Assembly (NCBI GenBank): GCA_002928875.1
Contig: PERO01000017.1
Coordinates: 32,057-96,056, forward strand
DNA length: 64,000 bases
Origin: Methylobacterium sp.
Lineage (GTDB): Bacteria; Pseudomonadota; Alphaproteobacteria; Rhizobiales; Beijerinckiaceae
Reading direction: 5' to 3'
Numbering within the stretch: the first letter of the stretch is position 1; every line of letters begins with the position of its first letter. The notes beneath the pieces were generated by a model. The model saw nothing but the letters and a program-made list of their open reading frames with translations, had not been told where the DNA came from and did not search any database. Both the position numbers and the translations under genes were made by a program. Shown here piece by piece: positions 17,766 to 26,507 of the stretch.

Positions 17766-19946
17766 TCAGGATATGCTGAACGACTCCGCCCGGCGCGACT
17801 GGATCACCTGCCGCGCCAGCACCGGCACGGAAAGCAGGATGCCCACGAGGGTTCCGGTCATGTTCGGCATGATGACCAGCACCGAGCCCGCGAAAAGCAG
17901 CAGGCGCTCCCAGCGCTTCATATGGGTGAGGCCATAGCCCGTCAGCGCCGCCGCGAGCATCACGATGCCGATGAGGCAGCCGAGCGTGGTGAACCAGAAA
18001 TCGAACCAGGTGAAGCCCTTCGTCACCAGCAGCATCGCCGGCGAGAACACGAAGACGAAGGGCACCAGCACCTTCGCCATGGCGAGGCGGAAGGCGGTGT
18101 TGCCTGTCTTGAACGGTTCCGCCCCCGCCATGCTCGCCCCGGCATAGGCCGCGAGCGCCACGGGCGGCGTCACATCCGCGAGCAGGCCGTAATAGAAGAC
18201 GAAGAAATGCGAGACGATGGGCTCCACCCCGAGCTTGCCCAGCGCGGGCTGCGCGATCGTCACCATGATGATGTAGCAGGCCGTGGTGGGGATGCCGCAG
18301 CCGAGCAGGATGCAGACCGCGCCGGTCATGATGAGGGTGAAAAGCAGGGTGACATTCGACAGTTCGAACAGGCCTGCCGGTGCCAGCGCCATCACCGCCG
18401 AAGCGCCGGATTGCGCCGCGCCCACCACGATATCCGAGAGCTTGAAGCCCACGCCGGTCAACGTCACCACGCCGACGATGATGCCGACGCAGGCCGCCGC
18501 CGCACCGACGCCGATGGCGTATTTGGCGCCGAGCACGAAGGCATCGACGATGTCGATGGCGCGCGCCACCGTCGCCTTGTCCTTCAGGAACCACCAGAGG
18601 CTGGCGGCGACGCAGAGCGAAAACAGGATCGCGAGGCCATGCCACTCGACGATCGCGCCCGTCGCCACCGCGATCATCACGCCCGCGAGCAGCACGAGCG
18701 CCACGATCGGGTTGCGGTTCGTGAGCCCCACGACCATGCAGGCGGTGATGCCCCAGAAGGCCGCGAGATAGGGCGTGTAGCCCGAGAGCAGCACCGCGAG
18801 CAGCACGAAAAGCGGGGCGAGTGCCGCCCAATCCTTCTTCAGGATCTCCCAGGCCTTCGGCAATTCCTCGCGCGGCACGCCCTTCAGGCCCAGCTTCTTC
18901 GCCTCGAAATGCACCTGGCAGAAGATGCCGAAGAAATGCATGAAGGCCGGCACGATCGCCGCGAGAATGATGGTCTGGTAGGGCAGGTTCAGGAATTCCA
19001 CCATCAGGAAGGCGGCCGCACCCATGATCGGCGGGGTGATCTGCCCGCCGGTCGCGGCGGTGGCTTCCACCGCGCCCGCGAAATGCCGGGGATAGCCGGT
19101 GCGGATCATCATCGGGATCGTCAGCGAGCCGACGGTCACGGTGTTCGCGATCGAGGAGCCGGAGATCATCCCGAACAGGCCCGAGGCGAAGATCGTCACC
19201 TTCGCCGGCCCACCGGAGAAGCGCCCGGCCAGCGCGGTCGCGAGGTCGATGAAGAGCTTGCCGAGGCCGATGCGCGTCGCCAGCACGCCGAACAGCACGT
19301 AATGGAAGACGTAGGTCGCCACCACGCCGAGCGCGATGCCATAGATGCCCTGCGAGGTGAGATAGAGGTGGTTCACCACCGATTTCCAGCTGTTGCCGGG
19401 ATGGGCGAACACGCTCGGCAGGTGGTTGCCGTACATGGCATAGAGGATCAGCACCACGGCGATGATCGGCAGGGGCCAGCCGATGGCGCGGCGCGTCGCC
19501 TCGAGCAGCACCACGATGGCGAGCGTGCCCATCACCCAATCGAGCGTCAGCGGGTTGCCGACGCGGAAGGCGAGATCCTCGAAGATATACGGAACATAAA
19601 GCGACGAGACGATGGCCGCCGCAAAGAGCAGCCAATCCACGATGCCGATGCCGAGCGGGCGCAGAAGCCCCGCTTTCGGCATCGCCTTGTTGTCGGATGG
19701 CCGCGCCGAGAAGACGAGGAAGATCAGCCCCAGCACGAAGGCGAGATGGATGCCGCGATGCGTCACCTCCGCCAGAAGGCCGAAGCCGGCGGTGTAGTAA
19801 TGGAAGAGCGAGAGCGCCAGCAGCAGGCCCGCCACCAGCCATCCCGCCAGCGGCAGCAAGGGCCGGAAGCGGATTTCATGATCGAGGCTTTCCTCGATCT
19901 CCTGCGCCTTCTTCAGGTCGAGCTGATCCGACGGTGCCGCGCTCAT
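17766..19946 (-). CDS. TRAP transporter fused permease (4TM-12TM), TAXI type
   Basis: A 726-residue integral membrane protein with a short cytoplasmic N-terminus then roughly 16-18 hydrophobic segments. The DctM-like part has GLFGMISGSSIANTVTVG and GGQITPPIMGAAAF, the conserved TRAP permease loops, and a second copy at LLGCGIPTTACYI and ADVTPPVALAAYAGA. GGGAGG lies 8 bases before the ATG at 19946; an in-frame extension to 20060 lacks homology. It lies downstream of the TAXI binding protein, with which it should form a sodium-driven importer. Confidence 0.93.
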   Translation of the reverse strand: MSAAPSDQLDLKKAQEIEESLDHEIRFRPLLPLAGWLVAGLLLALSLFHYYTAGFGLLAEVTHRGIHLAFVLGLIFLVFSARPSDNKAMPKAGLLRPLGIGIVDWLLFAAAIVSSLYVPYIFEDLAFRVGNPLTLDWVMGTLAIVVLLEATRRAIGWPLPIIAVVLILYAMYGNHLPSVFAHPGNSWKSVVNHLYLTSQGIYGIALGVVATYVFHYVLFGVLATRIGLGKLFIDLATALAGRFSGGPAKVTIFASGLFGMISGSSIANTVTVGSLTIPMMIRTGYPRHFAGAVEATAATGGQITPPIMGAAAFLMVEFLNLPYQTIILAAIVPAFMHFFGIFCQVHFEAKKLGLKGVPREELPKAWEILKKDWAALAPLFVLLAVLLSGYTPYLAAFWGITACMVVGLTNRNPIVALVLLAGVMIAVATGAIVEWHGLAILFSLCVAASLWWFLKDKATVARAIDIVDAFVLGAKYAIGVGAAAACVGIIVGVVTLTGVGFKLSDIVVGAAQSGASAVMALAPAGLFELSNVTLLFTLIMTGAVCILLGCGIPTTACYIIMVTIAQPALGKLGVEPIVSHFFVFYYGLLADVTPPVALAAYAGASMAGAEPFKTGNTAFRLAMAKVLVPFVFVFSPAMLLVTKGFTWFDFWFTTLGCLIGIVMLAAALTGYGLTHMKRWERLLLFAGSVLVIMPNMTGTLVGILLSVPVLARQVIQSRRAESFSIS

Positions 19947-20122
19947 GCGTCGAGCCTCCCCAATTGCCAGGCGCGGCGAGCCCGTCCCGAGGCTCGCCGT
20001 TTCTGGCCGCGCCGCGCCTGCCGGCGTCGTGCGGTGTTGTTCTTCGATGAAATCCCGCACGGGCGCAGTTCAACGCGCCGTGCGGGGTGAAGCGGCCTCG
20101 TGGGCTCAAGCCTTCCCGTGGA

Positions 20123-21091
20123 TCAGGCCTTCAGCAGGCCCGCTTCCTTGTAGAAGCGCTCGGCGCCCTTGTGCAGCGGAATGCCGAGGCCCGTCAGCGC
20201 CGTCGCCCGCGTGATGGCCTTGCCCTTCGCGTGGCCGCTATCGAGCGCGGAGCGGGTCTTGTCGCCCCAGAGGCCCTTCGTGACCTCATAGACGAGATCG
20301 TCGTCGATCTTCGACGAGGTGACCCATTGCGCGCCCACGGCCAGCGATTTCACGCCCTTGATGTCCTTGTAGGCGCCATCCGGAATGTCATCATCCGCGA
20401 AGAAGCCGAAGCGGTTCTTCAGCGCCGCCGCCTGCGGCCCTTCGATGGGCAGCAGTTCGAAGCCATGCGTGGCCGCGAGTTCGGTCAGCGCGCCGAAGGG
20501 ATAGCCGCCGGTGAAGAAGAAGGCATCGAGGCCCCCATCCTTGATCTTGTCGATGGCCGGGCCCGGCTTCAGGTTCTCGGCCCGGTAATCGCCCTGGCGG
20601 ATGCCGTAGATCGCGAGGATCTCGCGCGCATTCACCAGCGAGCCCGAGCCGGGCTCGTCGATCGAGATGCGCTTGCCCTTGAGATCGGCAATGGATTTCG
20701 CGCCCGAACCCTTGCGGACGACGACATGCACCGTCTCGGGGTAGAGATTGGCGATGGCGCGCAGTTCCTCGATCTTGGGGCGTCCCTCCCAGATGCCGGT
20801 GCCGGTATAGGCCCAGGTCGCGACATCGGCCTGGCTGAAGCCGGATTCGGCGTTGCCGCCGGCAATCGCGTTCACATTCGCCACCGAGCCGTTGGTGGCC
20901 ACCGCGCTGGCATTCACCTTGTCGCCGGAGATCGCGTTCGCGATGATGCCGCCGATCGGGTAATAGGTGCCGCCCGTGCCGCCCGTGCCGATGCGGAAGA
21001 ACTTCGCCTGCGCGCGCGCCGGCCCGCCCGCCGCGACAAGCGCCGAAAGCGCGGCTGCACCGGCCAAGGCTTCCCTGCGAGAAATGTTCAT
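20123..21091 (-). CDS. TAXI-family TRAP transporter solute-binding protein
   Basis: A 322-residue periplasmic protein with a signal peptide (MNISRREALAGAAALSALVA, cleavage after ARA-Q). The mature N-terminus FRIGTGGTGGTYYPIGG is the TAXI family signature, and GSGSLVNAREIL and DAFFFTGGYP follow in the second lobe. TAXI proteins bind carboxylates such as glutamate, 2-oxoglutarate or succinate-like compounds; the ligand here is not predictable. The permease gene follows after 176 bases. Confidence 0.93.
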   Translation of the reverse strand: MNISRREALAGAAALSALVAAGGPARAQAKFFRIGTGGTGGTYYPIGGIIANAISGDKVNASAVATNGSVANVNAIAGGNAESGFSQADVATWAYTGTGIWEGRPKIEELRAIANLYPETVHVVVRKGSGAKSIADLKGKRISIDEPGSGSLVNAREILAIYGIRQGDYRAENLKPGPAIDKIKDGGLDAFFFTGGYPFGALTELAATHGFELLPIEGPQAAALKNRFGFFADDDIPDGAYKDIKGVKSLAVGAQWVTSSKIDDDLVYEVTKGLWGDKTRSALDSGHAKGKAITRATALTGLGIPLHKGAERFYKEAGLLKA

Positions 21092-21206
21092 GGTCGTCTC
21101 CCTGTTATGGCGAGGGCCCGCAGGCCCATCCGGTTTTTATGCAGAGCATGCATGACGTTCCGCTCGAGGGGAGATTATGTGCCGGCTTTGTGCATGGCAA
21201 TTCGGT

Positions 21207-21223
21207 TTGCATCGACGATGCAA
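21207..21223. promoter_or_regulatory. 17-base perfect palindrome upstream of the TAXI-TRAP genes
   Basis: TTGCATCGACGATGCAA is a perfect inverted repeat with one central base, 116-132 bases upstream of the TAXI gene and downstream of soxA. It fits a dimeric-repressor operator. No regulator gene adjoins, so the binding protein is unknown. Confidence 0.45.
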
Positions 21224-21317
21224 TCTTTCGATGCGCAAGCCGCGGATCGCGCCTTGGGAGCGTGCAAAACCGGGGTTTTTCCGGTCCGGCATGGCCGGAT
21301 CTTGCATCGCTTCCGGC

Positions 21318-22106
21318 TCAGGGGCGCACGCCGGGCGCGTCGCTCGCCATGCCGGCGGCGCGTTCGCGCAGGAAGAGTTCGAGGTCCAGCCATTCCGAAG
21401 CGCCTGACGGAAAGGGCTCGGCGCGCACGCCGGTGAGGCAATTGCGCAGGCGGCGCTGCAGCGAGCCGATGCTCTGCCATTCGAGCCGGAACAGCGGGTA
21501 GCCCGTGGGGTGCCCTTGCGGAATCCGCGTGCCGCCGAGCGCGCGACCCCAATTCGCGTCGTGGCATTGCGCGCAGGCGAGATTGAGCTGCCCGAAGCGC
21601 TGGCGATAGAGCGCCTCCCCGCGCTGCACGCCGTCCGAGAGGCCGCGCGCGGAGGGCGGCTCGATCGGCATCCCGCGCGAGCGCAAGGCGATGGCGGCCT
21701 GCAGCGCCAGCAGGCCATCGCTCTCGCGCGGTTGGGGCGAAAGGCCCTGATTGACGCTCTGGCAGGTCTGGATGCGACCGGGCAGATCGAGGACCGCGCC
21801 GGATTTCGCGTCGCGGGCGGGATAGCGCGCATCCACCCCGCGCATCGCGGCATCGATATCGCCGTGGCAGCCGGAACAGGCCGGCTTGCCGTTCTCCGGC
21901 GCGCGGCTCCACGCCGCTTCGCCCGCCGCGACGCCAAGCATCGCGGGGTTCGAAAAATCGTCGCGCTGCATCGCCTGCACATCCGGCCCCATCGTCTCGA
22001 AGCCGGAGCGGCGATCCGCCGGTGCGATGCCCGGCACCTGCACGCCCTCGGCGCGGACGGACGCGGCGGCCAGCACCGCGATCAGCAGGGCGACGATCCG
22101 TCCCAA
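21318..22106 (-). CDS. soxA: sulfur-oxidising c-type cytochrome SoxA
   Basis: A 262-residue exported cytochrome with a signal peptide (MGRIVALLIAVLAAASVRA). Two haem-binding motifs are present, C77-SGC-H81 and C178-AQC-H182, so it is the di-haem form seen in Alphaproteobacteria. C223 in RRLRNCLTG is the conserved cysteine ligand (persulfide) of the active-site haem, and GTRIPQGHPTGYPLFRLEWQ is the SoxA signature. SoxXA couples thiosulfate to the SoxY cysteine. It is last in the operon, 4 bases after soxZ. Confidence 0.95.
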   Translation of the reverse strand: MGRIVALLIAVLAAASVRAEGVQVPGIAPADRRSGFETMGPDVQAMQRDDFSNPAMLGVAAGEAAWSRAPENGKPACSGCHGDIDAAMRGVDARYPARDAKSGAVLDLPGRIQTCQSVNQGLSPQPRESDGLLALQAAIALRSRGMPIEPPSARGLSDGVQRGEALYRQRFGQLNLACAQCHDANWGRALGGTRIPQGHPTGYPLFRLEWQSIGSLQRRLRNCLTGVRAEPFPSGASEWLDLELFLRERAAGMASDAPGVRP

Positions 22107-22110
22107 AGGC

Positions 22111-22437
22111 CTAGCCCGTGACGGTGATCTGCGCCGACTGGCGATGGCTGAAGCCGTGATCGCCCACCCATTCGATCTCCACCGGCCCGCTCTTCGTGGC
22201 GACGAGCGAGAAGGCCATGAACGGGTTCGCCGCTATGGCCTGATGCATCTCGACCGAGAACACCTCCTGCCCGTCATAGCGGCAGATCATCCGGCGGATG
22301 ATATTGCGCGGAATTTCCCCGCCCGTCTCGTTGCGGCGATAGCCGGTTTCCATGGGGTGGCTGATGATGGTCTTCAGCAGGATGACGTCGCCGGCGCGGA
22401 TGGCGTTGCGGGGCACGAGGATGTTGGCGGTGGCCAT
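22111..22437 (-). CDS. soxZ: thiosulfate oxidation carrier subunit SoxZ
   Basis: A 108-residue protein of immunoglobulin-like fold without a signal peptide, as usual for SoxZ, which is exported with SoxY. ILLKTIISHPMETGYRRNETG and VEIEWVGDHG are family signatures. It starts 9 bases after soxY and ends 4 bases before soxA. Confidence 0.94.
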   Translation of the reverse strand: MATANILVPRNAIRAGDVILLKTIISHPMETGYRRNETGGEIPRNIIRRMICRYDGQEVFSVEMHQAIAANPFMAFSLVATKSGPVEIEWVGDHGFSHRQSAQITVTG

Positions 22438-22446
22438 AGTTTCCCC

Positions 22447-22935
22447 TCACTCTTCGGTGCAGGCGGCGATGGTGACGATCACCTCGCGGATATCCTGCCA
22501 GGTGCTGCCATCGGAGAGCCGCGCCACGGCGGCGACGTTCTGGGTGGTGGCGAGCCGCATCCGCGTCACCACATGCGCGCGGCCCATCTTGGGCGAGAGG
22601 TGGAACACCGCCACATCCGGCGAGGGGTTCTTCTCGGTGAAGATCGCGATGTCGCGCACGAAGTTATCCGGCGTCATGGGGTGGTCGACCTTCACCTCCA
22701 CGCCCACCGCATTGCCGTTCTCGACGAGCGGGGCGATGTCGAGCGTCACCTTGCCGGTTTTCGGTTCGGCCCCGCCGGTGAAGCCCCGGATCGCGGCCGC
22801 GAGTTCGCTGCTCGCCCGCGCAGGCGCGATCGCGAGCGTGGTGACGAGGCCCACGCCGGCACCGAGAACGGCGCGGCGGTCCAGGGCGGCGGGCTGCTGC
22901 TCAATCCCGGAGCGTGGCAAGAAAGGCCGTGACAT
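22447..22935 (-). CDS. soxY: SoxY-like sulfur carrier with atypical C-terminus
   Basis: About 162 residues with a Tat-like signal (LDRRAVLGAGVGLVTTLA). The body (TGKVTLDIAPLVENGNAVGVEV, VDHPMT, VFHLSPKMGRAHVVTRMRLATTQNVAAVA) is clearly SoxY. The protein ends VTIAACTEE, keeping the single cysteine but replacing the usual flexible GGCGG tail with A-A-C-T-E-E. That cysteine carries the sulfur substrate in Sox. GGAGG about 9 bases upstream supports the ATG at 22935, which lies inside the 3' end of soxX (35-base overlap); an ATG at 22953 is also possible. Confidence 0.88.
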   Translation of the reverse strand: MSRPFLPRSGIEQQPAALDRRAVLGAGVGLVTTLAIAPARASSELAAAIRGFTGGAEPKTGKVTLDIAPLVENGNAVGVEVKVDHPMTPDNFVRDIAIFTEKNPSPDVAVFHLSPKMGRAHVVTRMRLATTQNVAAVARLSDGSTWQDIREVIVTIAACTEE

Positions 22936-23353
22936 CCTCGATTTCCTCCGCATTCAGGATCGGCTTGCCGGCAAAGGCCCTGCCGAGACGGTAGCCACCC
23001 TCGCTTTTGAAATAGGGCGGCATGATGGTGTCCGGGTTGATCGCCGTGCTGTCGATCAGCCGCGCGCGGATCTGCCCTTCGCTCCAGCGCAATCCCGCAC
23101 CGGCGAGCGAGGGCGCGAGATCGCCATGGAACCTTTCCTCCGGGAACGGCCCGGAATGGCAGAGCAGGCAGAAGCCGCGTCGCCGGTCGACCACGATCCG
23201 CCTGCCATTCGCCGGATCGGGCGGGCGGGACGTGGCGAGCGGCGCCGCTTCCGGTACCGCCCCCTTCTCCATCGGCGCACCGACCGCGACCCGCCCCGCG
23301 ATCGGCCCGGCGAGCCAAGCCGCAAGGCCGATCACCAGCGCCACACGCCTCAT
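22901..23353 (-). CDS. soxX: sulfur-oxidising c-type cytochrome SoxX
   Basis: A 150-residue mono-haem cytochrome with a signal peptide (MRRVALVIGLAAWLAGPIAG), haem motif C62-LLC-H66 and the downstream methionine ligand in DTIMPPYF. The end ILNAEEIEDVTAFLATL is typical of SoxX. Its ATG overlaps the stop of the molybdenum hydroxylase large subunit as ATGA, and its 3' end overlaps soxY, so it is coupled on both sides. With SoxA it forms the thiosulfate-binding c-cytochrome SoxAX. Confidence 0.92.
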   Translation of the reverse strand: MRRVALVIGLAAWLAGPIAGRVAVGAPMEKGAVPEAAPLATSRPPDPANGRRIVVDRRRGFCLLCHSGPFPEERFHGDLAPSLAGAGLRWSEGQIRARLIDSTAINPDTIMPPYFKSEGGYRLGRAFAGKPILNAEEIEDVTAFLATLRD

Positions 23354-25536
23354 GCGCGGCGCAGATCCGCGTTCTTCAGCGGCAGCGAGCGCACGCGCTT
23401 GCCCGTGGCGGCGAAGATCGCGTTCATCACGGCCGGCGCCGCGACCGCGATGGTGGGTTCGCCGACCCCGCCCCAGAAATCGCCGGAGGGCAGCAGGATG
23501 CTCTCGACCTTCGGCATCTCGGCCATGCGCAAAGCCGGATAGGTGTCGAAATTCTCCTCGACGATCCGCCCGCCCTTCACCGTGCATTCCTGATGGAACG
23601 CCGCCGAGAGGCCATAGACGAACGAGCCCTCGACCTGGGCCGCTACCTGATCCGGGTTCACCACATGGCCGGGATTGGTGGCGGCCACGATGCGATGCAC
23701 CTTGATCTCGCCGGCATTCGACACCGAGACCTCGGCCGCCGCCGCGACATAGGAACCAAATCCCATGATCTGCGCGAGACCCTTCGCCGTGCCGGGCTGC
23801 GCGGGCGCGCCCCAGCCGATGCCCTTCGCCACCGCTTCCAGCACCGCGAGATGCTTCGGCGCATTCTTCATCAGCTTGCGGCGGAACTCGAGCGGATCGA
23901 TGCCCGCGGCATGGGCCAGCTCATCCATGAAGCATTCGACATAGATCGCGTTCTGGTTGAGGTTCACGCCGCGCCAGAAGCCCGGCGGCACATGCGGATT
24001 GCGCATGGCGTGGTCGATCAGCAGGTTCGGGATGCCATAGCCGAACGGCCCTTCCTGCCCGCCCGGATTGAGGCCCTGGAACACCACCGGATCGCGCCCG
24101 TTCTGCAAGGCCTGCGGGTTGACGCCCGCGAGGATCGACTGGCCGGAAATGCGCATGTGCAGGCCGACGAGATTGCCATCCTTGTCGAGGCCACCCACCA
24201 TCCGCGCCGTGGTGATCGGGTGATAGGTGCCCTGCAGCATGTCCTCCTCGCGGCTCCAGAGGAGCTTCACGGGGATGCCGGGCATTTCCTTGGCGATCAG
24301 CACCGCCTGCGTCACGTAATCCGAGCGGCCGCGCCGGCCGAAGCCGCCGCCGAGATGTACCTTGTGGACATCGCATTGCGCCGCCGGCAAACCGGAGGCC
24401 TCGATGGCGGCGGCAAGCGCCGATTCGCCGTTCTGCGTGGGGCACCAGACCTCGCATTTCTGCGGCGTCCAGAGCGCGGTGGCGTTCATCGGCTCCATGC
24501 AGGCATGGTTCTGGAACGGGTAGGAATAGGTGGCTTCCACCTTCTTCGCCGCGCCCGCGATGGCGGCCCTGGCATCGCCTGCCTTGTTGCCCTCGAAGGC
24601 CTGCTCGGCCTCGAGGCCCGAATGCAGCATCGCCGCGATGGTCTCGGAGGAGGCGTTGACGTTCGGGCCATTGTCCCAGGTGATGGGCAGGGCGTCGAGC
24701 GCGGTCTTCGCCTGCCACCAGGTCTCGGCGATCACCGCGACGGCGTTCGGCCCGATCTGCACGACCTTCTTCACGCCGCGCATGCCGGTGACCTTCGCGG
24801 CATCGAAGCTCGCGACCTTGCCGCCGAAGACCGGGCAGGCCTTGATCGCGGCGTTCAACATGCCCGGCAGCCGGATATCCGCGCCATAGACCTGCTTGCC
24901 GTTGAGCTTGTCGGCCGTGTCGAGCCGCTTCACGGACTGGCCGACGATGGTCCAGTCCTTTGCTGGCTTCAGCACCACCTCCTTCGGCGGTTCGAGCTTC
25001 GCGGCGGCCGAGGCCACCTGGCCATAGGTCACGCTGCGGCCGGTGGGCGTGTGCGTGATGACGCTCTTCGCGGCGCGGCATTCGGAAGCCGGCACGTTCC
25101 AGGCATTCGCCGCCGCCTGCACCAGCATGATGCGCGCGGCCGCCCCGCCCTCGCGGACATATTGATGGCTCTCGCGGATGCCGCGCGAGCCGCCGGTGGA
25201 GAAATTCCGCCAGACGCGGTTGCGCTTCAGGTTCTCGCCGGGTGTGGGATATTCCCAGCCGACCTTCGACCAATCGGCCTCCAGCTCCTCCGCGACGAGC
25301 TGGGCGAGGCCGGTCAATGTCCCCTGCCCCATCTCGGAGCGGGCGATGCGGACGATGATGCGATCATCCGGGTGGATCACCACCCAGGCGTTGATCTCGG
25401 GCGTGCCGGCCTGCGCCTCGGCCTCCGAGAACGGCACGGCGAAACCGAGCGTGAAGGCCCCGGCGGAAGCCGCAGCGCCCTTGAGGATGGAGCGGCGGGA
25501 GAGCGAGAAAGGTGCGTTCCTGACAATCGCGTTCAT
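23350..25536 (-). CDS. molybdopterin-binding large subunit of an isoquinoline 1-oxidoreductase/xanthine-dehydrogenase-family enzyme
   Basis: A 728-residue protein with a twin-arginine signal (SLSRRSILKGAAASAGAF). The order of blocks (SEMGQGTLTGLAQLVAEEL, QNHACMEPMNATA, LGGGFGRRG, PPGFWRGVN, and GGVGEPTIAVAAPAVMNAI with the catalytic glutamate) matches IorB-type hydroxylases. These are periplasmic Mo enzymes that insert oxygen from water and pass electrons through a 2Fe-2S subunit. I use the ATG at 25536 because GAGGAGA lies at correct spacing; ATG 25542 is too close. Its stop overlaps soxX as ATGA, so it is expressed with the sox genes. True substrate unknown. Confidence 0.9.
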   Translation of the reverse strand: MNAIVRNAPFSLSRRSILKGAAASAGAFTLGFAVPFSEAEAQAGTPEINAWVVIHPDDRIIVRIARSEMGQGTLTGLAQLVAEELEADWSKVGWEYPTPGENLKRNRVWRNFSTGGSRGIRESHQYVREGGAAARIMLVQAAANAWNVPASECRAAKSVITHTPTGRSVTYGQVASAAAKLEPPKEVVLKPAKDWTIVGQSVKRLDTADKLNGKQVYGADIRLPGMLNAAIKACPVFGGKVASFDAAKVTGMRGVKKVVQIGPNAVAVIAETWWQAKTALDALPITWDNGPNVNASSETIAAMLHSGLEAEQAFEGNKAGDARAAIAGAAKKVEATYSYPFQNHACMEPMNATALWTPQKCEVWCPTQNGESALAAAIEASGLPAAQCDVHKVHLGGGFGRRGRSDYVTQAVLIAKEMPGIPVKLLWSREEDMLQGTYHPITTARMVGGLDKDGNLVGLHMRISGQSILAGVNPQALQNGRDPVVFQGLNPGGQEGPFGYGIPNLLIDHAMRNPHVPPGFWRGVNLNQNAIYVECFMDELAHAAGIDPLEFRRKLMKNAPKHLAVLEAVAKGIGWGAPAQPGTAKGLAQIMGFGSYVAAAAEVSVSNAGEIKVHRIVAATNPGHVVNPDQVAAQVEGSFVYGLSAAFHQECTVKGGRIVEENFDTYPALRMAEMPKVESILLPSGDFWGGVGEPTIAVAAPAVMNAIFAATGKRVRSLPLKNADLRRA

Positions 25537-25547
25537 GGCCATTCTCC

Positions 25548-25997
25548 TCAAACGCCGGCCGCGAGCTTGATGCCCGCCCGGACGCGATTGTAGGTGCCGC
25601 AGCGGCAAATGTTGGTCATCGCCTCGTCGATCTGGGCGTCGGTGGGTTTCGGCGTCTTCGCGAGGAGCGCAGCCGCGGCCATGATCATGCCCGACTGGCA
25701 ATAGCCGCATTGCGGCACCTCGAGCTGCAGCCACGCCTTCTGGATGGGGTGGGAGCTATCCGGCGAGAGGCCCTCGATCGTCACGATCTTCTGGTTCTCG
25801 CTCACGCCCTCGAGTGTGATGGAGCAGGAGCGCACGGCCTCGCCGTCGATATGCACGGTGCAGGCCCCGCATTGGGCGATGCCGCAACCATATTTTGTGC
25901 CGGTGAGGCCGGCCTGCTCGCGCAGGGCCCAGAGCAGCGGCGTGTCGGCCGGCGCATCGATCTCGACCACGCGCCCGTTCACATTCAGTCTGGCCAT
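25548..25997 (-). CDS. 2Fe-2S small subunit of the molybdenum hydroxylase
   Basis: A 149-residue ferredoxin-like subunit. The plant-type 2Fe-2S ligands are C38, C43, C46 and C58 ([17 protein letters not shown]), and the second cluster uses C97, C100, C131 and C133 ([20 protein letters not shown]). It has no signal and would be exported with the Tat-bearing large subunit. GGGGAGG precedes the ATG at 25997 by 6 bases. It is the first gene of the operon and the large subunit follows after 11 bases. There is no FAD subunit, as in IorAB, which usually give electrons to a cytochrome; SoxX/SoxA are encoded next. Confidence 0.92.
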   Translation of the reverse strand: MARLNVNGRVVEIDAPADTPLLWALREQAGLTGTKYGCGIAQCGACTVHIDGEAVRSCSITLEGVSENQKIVTIEGLSPDSSHPIQKAWLQLEVPQCGYCQSGMIMAAAALLAKTPKPTDAQIDEAMTNICRCGTYNRVRAGIKLAAGV

Positions 25998-26252
25998 TCG
26001 AAACCTCCCCGTTCCGGCGCATCCGCCGTGTTTTTTCCGGCTGCATCCCGCGCATGGGTTAGCCCGCCCATGGCATGCATCGCGTCCAAGGAAGGTAAGG
26101 GAGGCCGACATCTTGTCACCCATGCGACGAAGGTCGGACTTCACGATTTCGTGATAACCGATCGCGGCCCGGTCCATGTGGCGAAGTGCGTCTCACGAGA
26201 CGCAGCGGTCGGGCGCCGGTGGAGCGCGGCCGGATGGTCCGGGATGACGCGG

Positions 26253-26507
26253 CTATCGCCGTTCGTCGTCCGGTTTGCAGCGCTTGCACGGCCGATATCC
26301 GGCCTCGATCGCCTCCGCGCGGGTCGCGTGGAACGTCACGTTCTCGCGCCGCGCCGGGCGGGACGGGCAATGCGGCCGGCAGAAGACGCCGGTCGTCCGC
26401 ACGCCGTACCAGAATTGCCCGTCGGCGGTCTTGTCGCGGGTCTGCACCGCCTGCCAGCAGGCGGCTTCATCGAGGGCGCGATGGAGGTTCGCTGGCGACT
26501 TGCTCAT
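26253..26507 (-). CDS. stand-alone Ada metal-binding domain protein
   Basis: An 84-residue protein covering only the zinc domain of Ada. FWYGVRTTGVFCRPHCPSR is followed by C74-x2-C77 in YRPCKRCKPD; C43, C47, C74 and C77 would be the zinc ligands, one of them the methyl-accepting cysteine. In Ada this domain takes methyl groups from DNA phosphotriesters and is joined to AraC and methyltransferase domains, which are absent here. Similar short proteins exist in other Alphaproteobacteria. Start ATG 26507 lies between two longer in-frame options. Confidence 0.85.
   Translation of the reverse strand: MSKSPANLHRALDEAACWQAVQTRDKTADGQFWYGVRTTGVFCRPHCPSRPARRENVTFHATRAEAIEAGYRPCKRCKPDDERR

Noticed and set aside
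17083..19842. 919-codon minus-strand frame overlapping the TRAP permease
   Set aside because: Different frame of the same strand; the 726-residue TRAP frame has the conserved permease loops and a good ribosome binding site, this one has none.
16212..20090. Very long open frame on the + strand (1292 codons)
   Set aside because: It is antisense to dgoK, the TRAP permease and the cyclase, which have clear motifs. Its translation is a low-complexity mix of D, H, R and E as expected for the mirror frame of GC-rich codons.
23350..25997. Assignment of the molybdoenzyme as SoxCD sulfane dehydrogenase
   Set aside because: The subunits have 2Fe-2S ferredoxin and xanthine-dehydrogenase motifs (GVGE glutamate), not the sulfite-oxidase fold and cytochrome of SoxCD.
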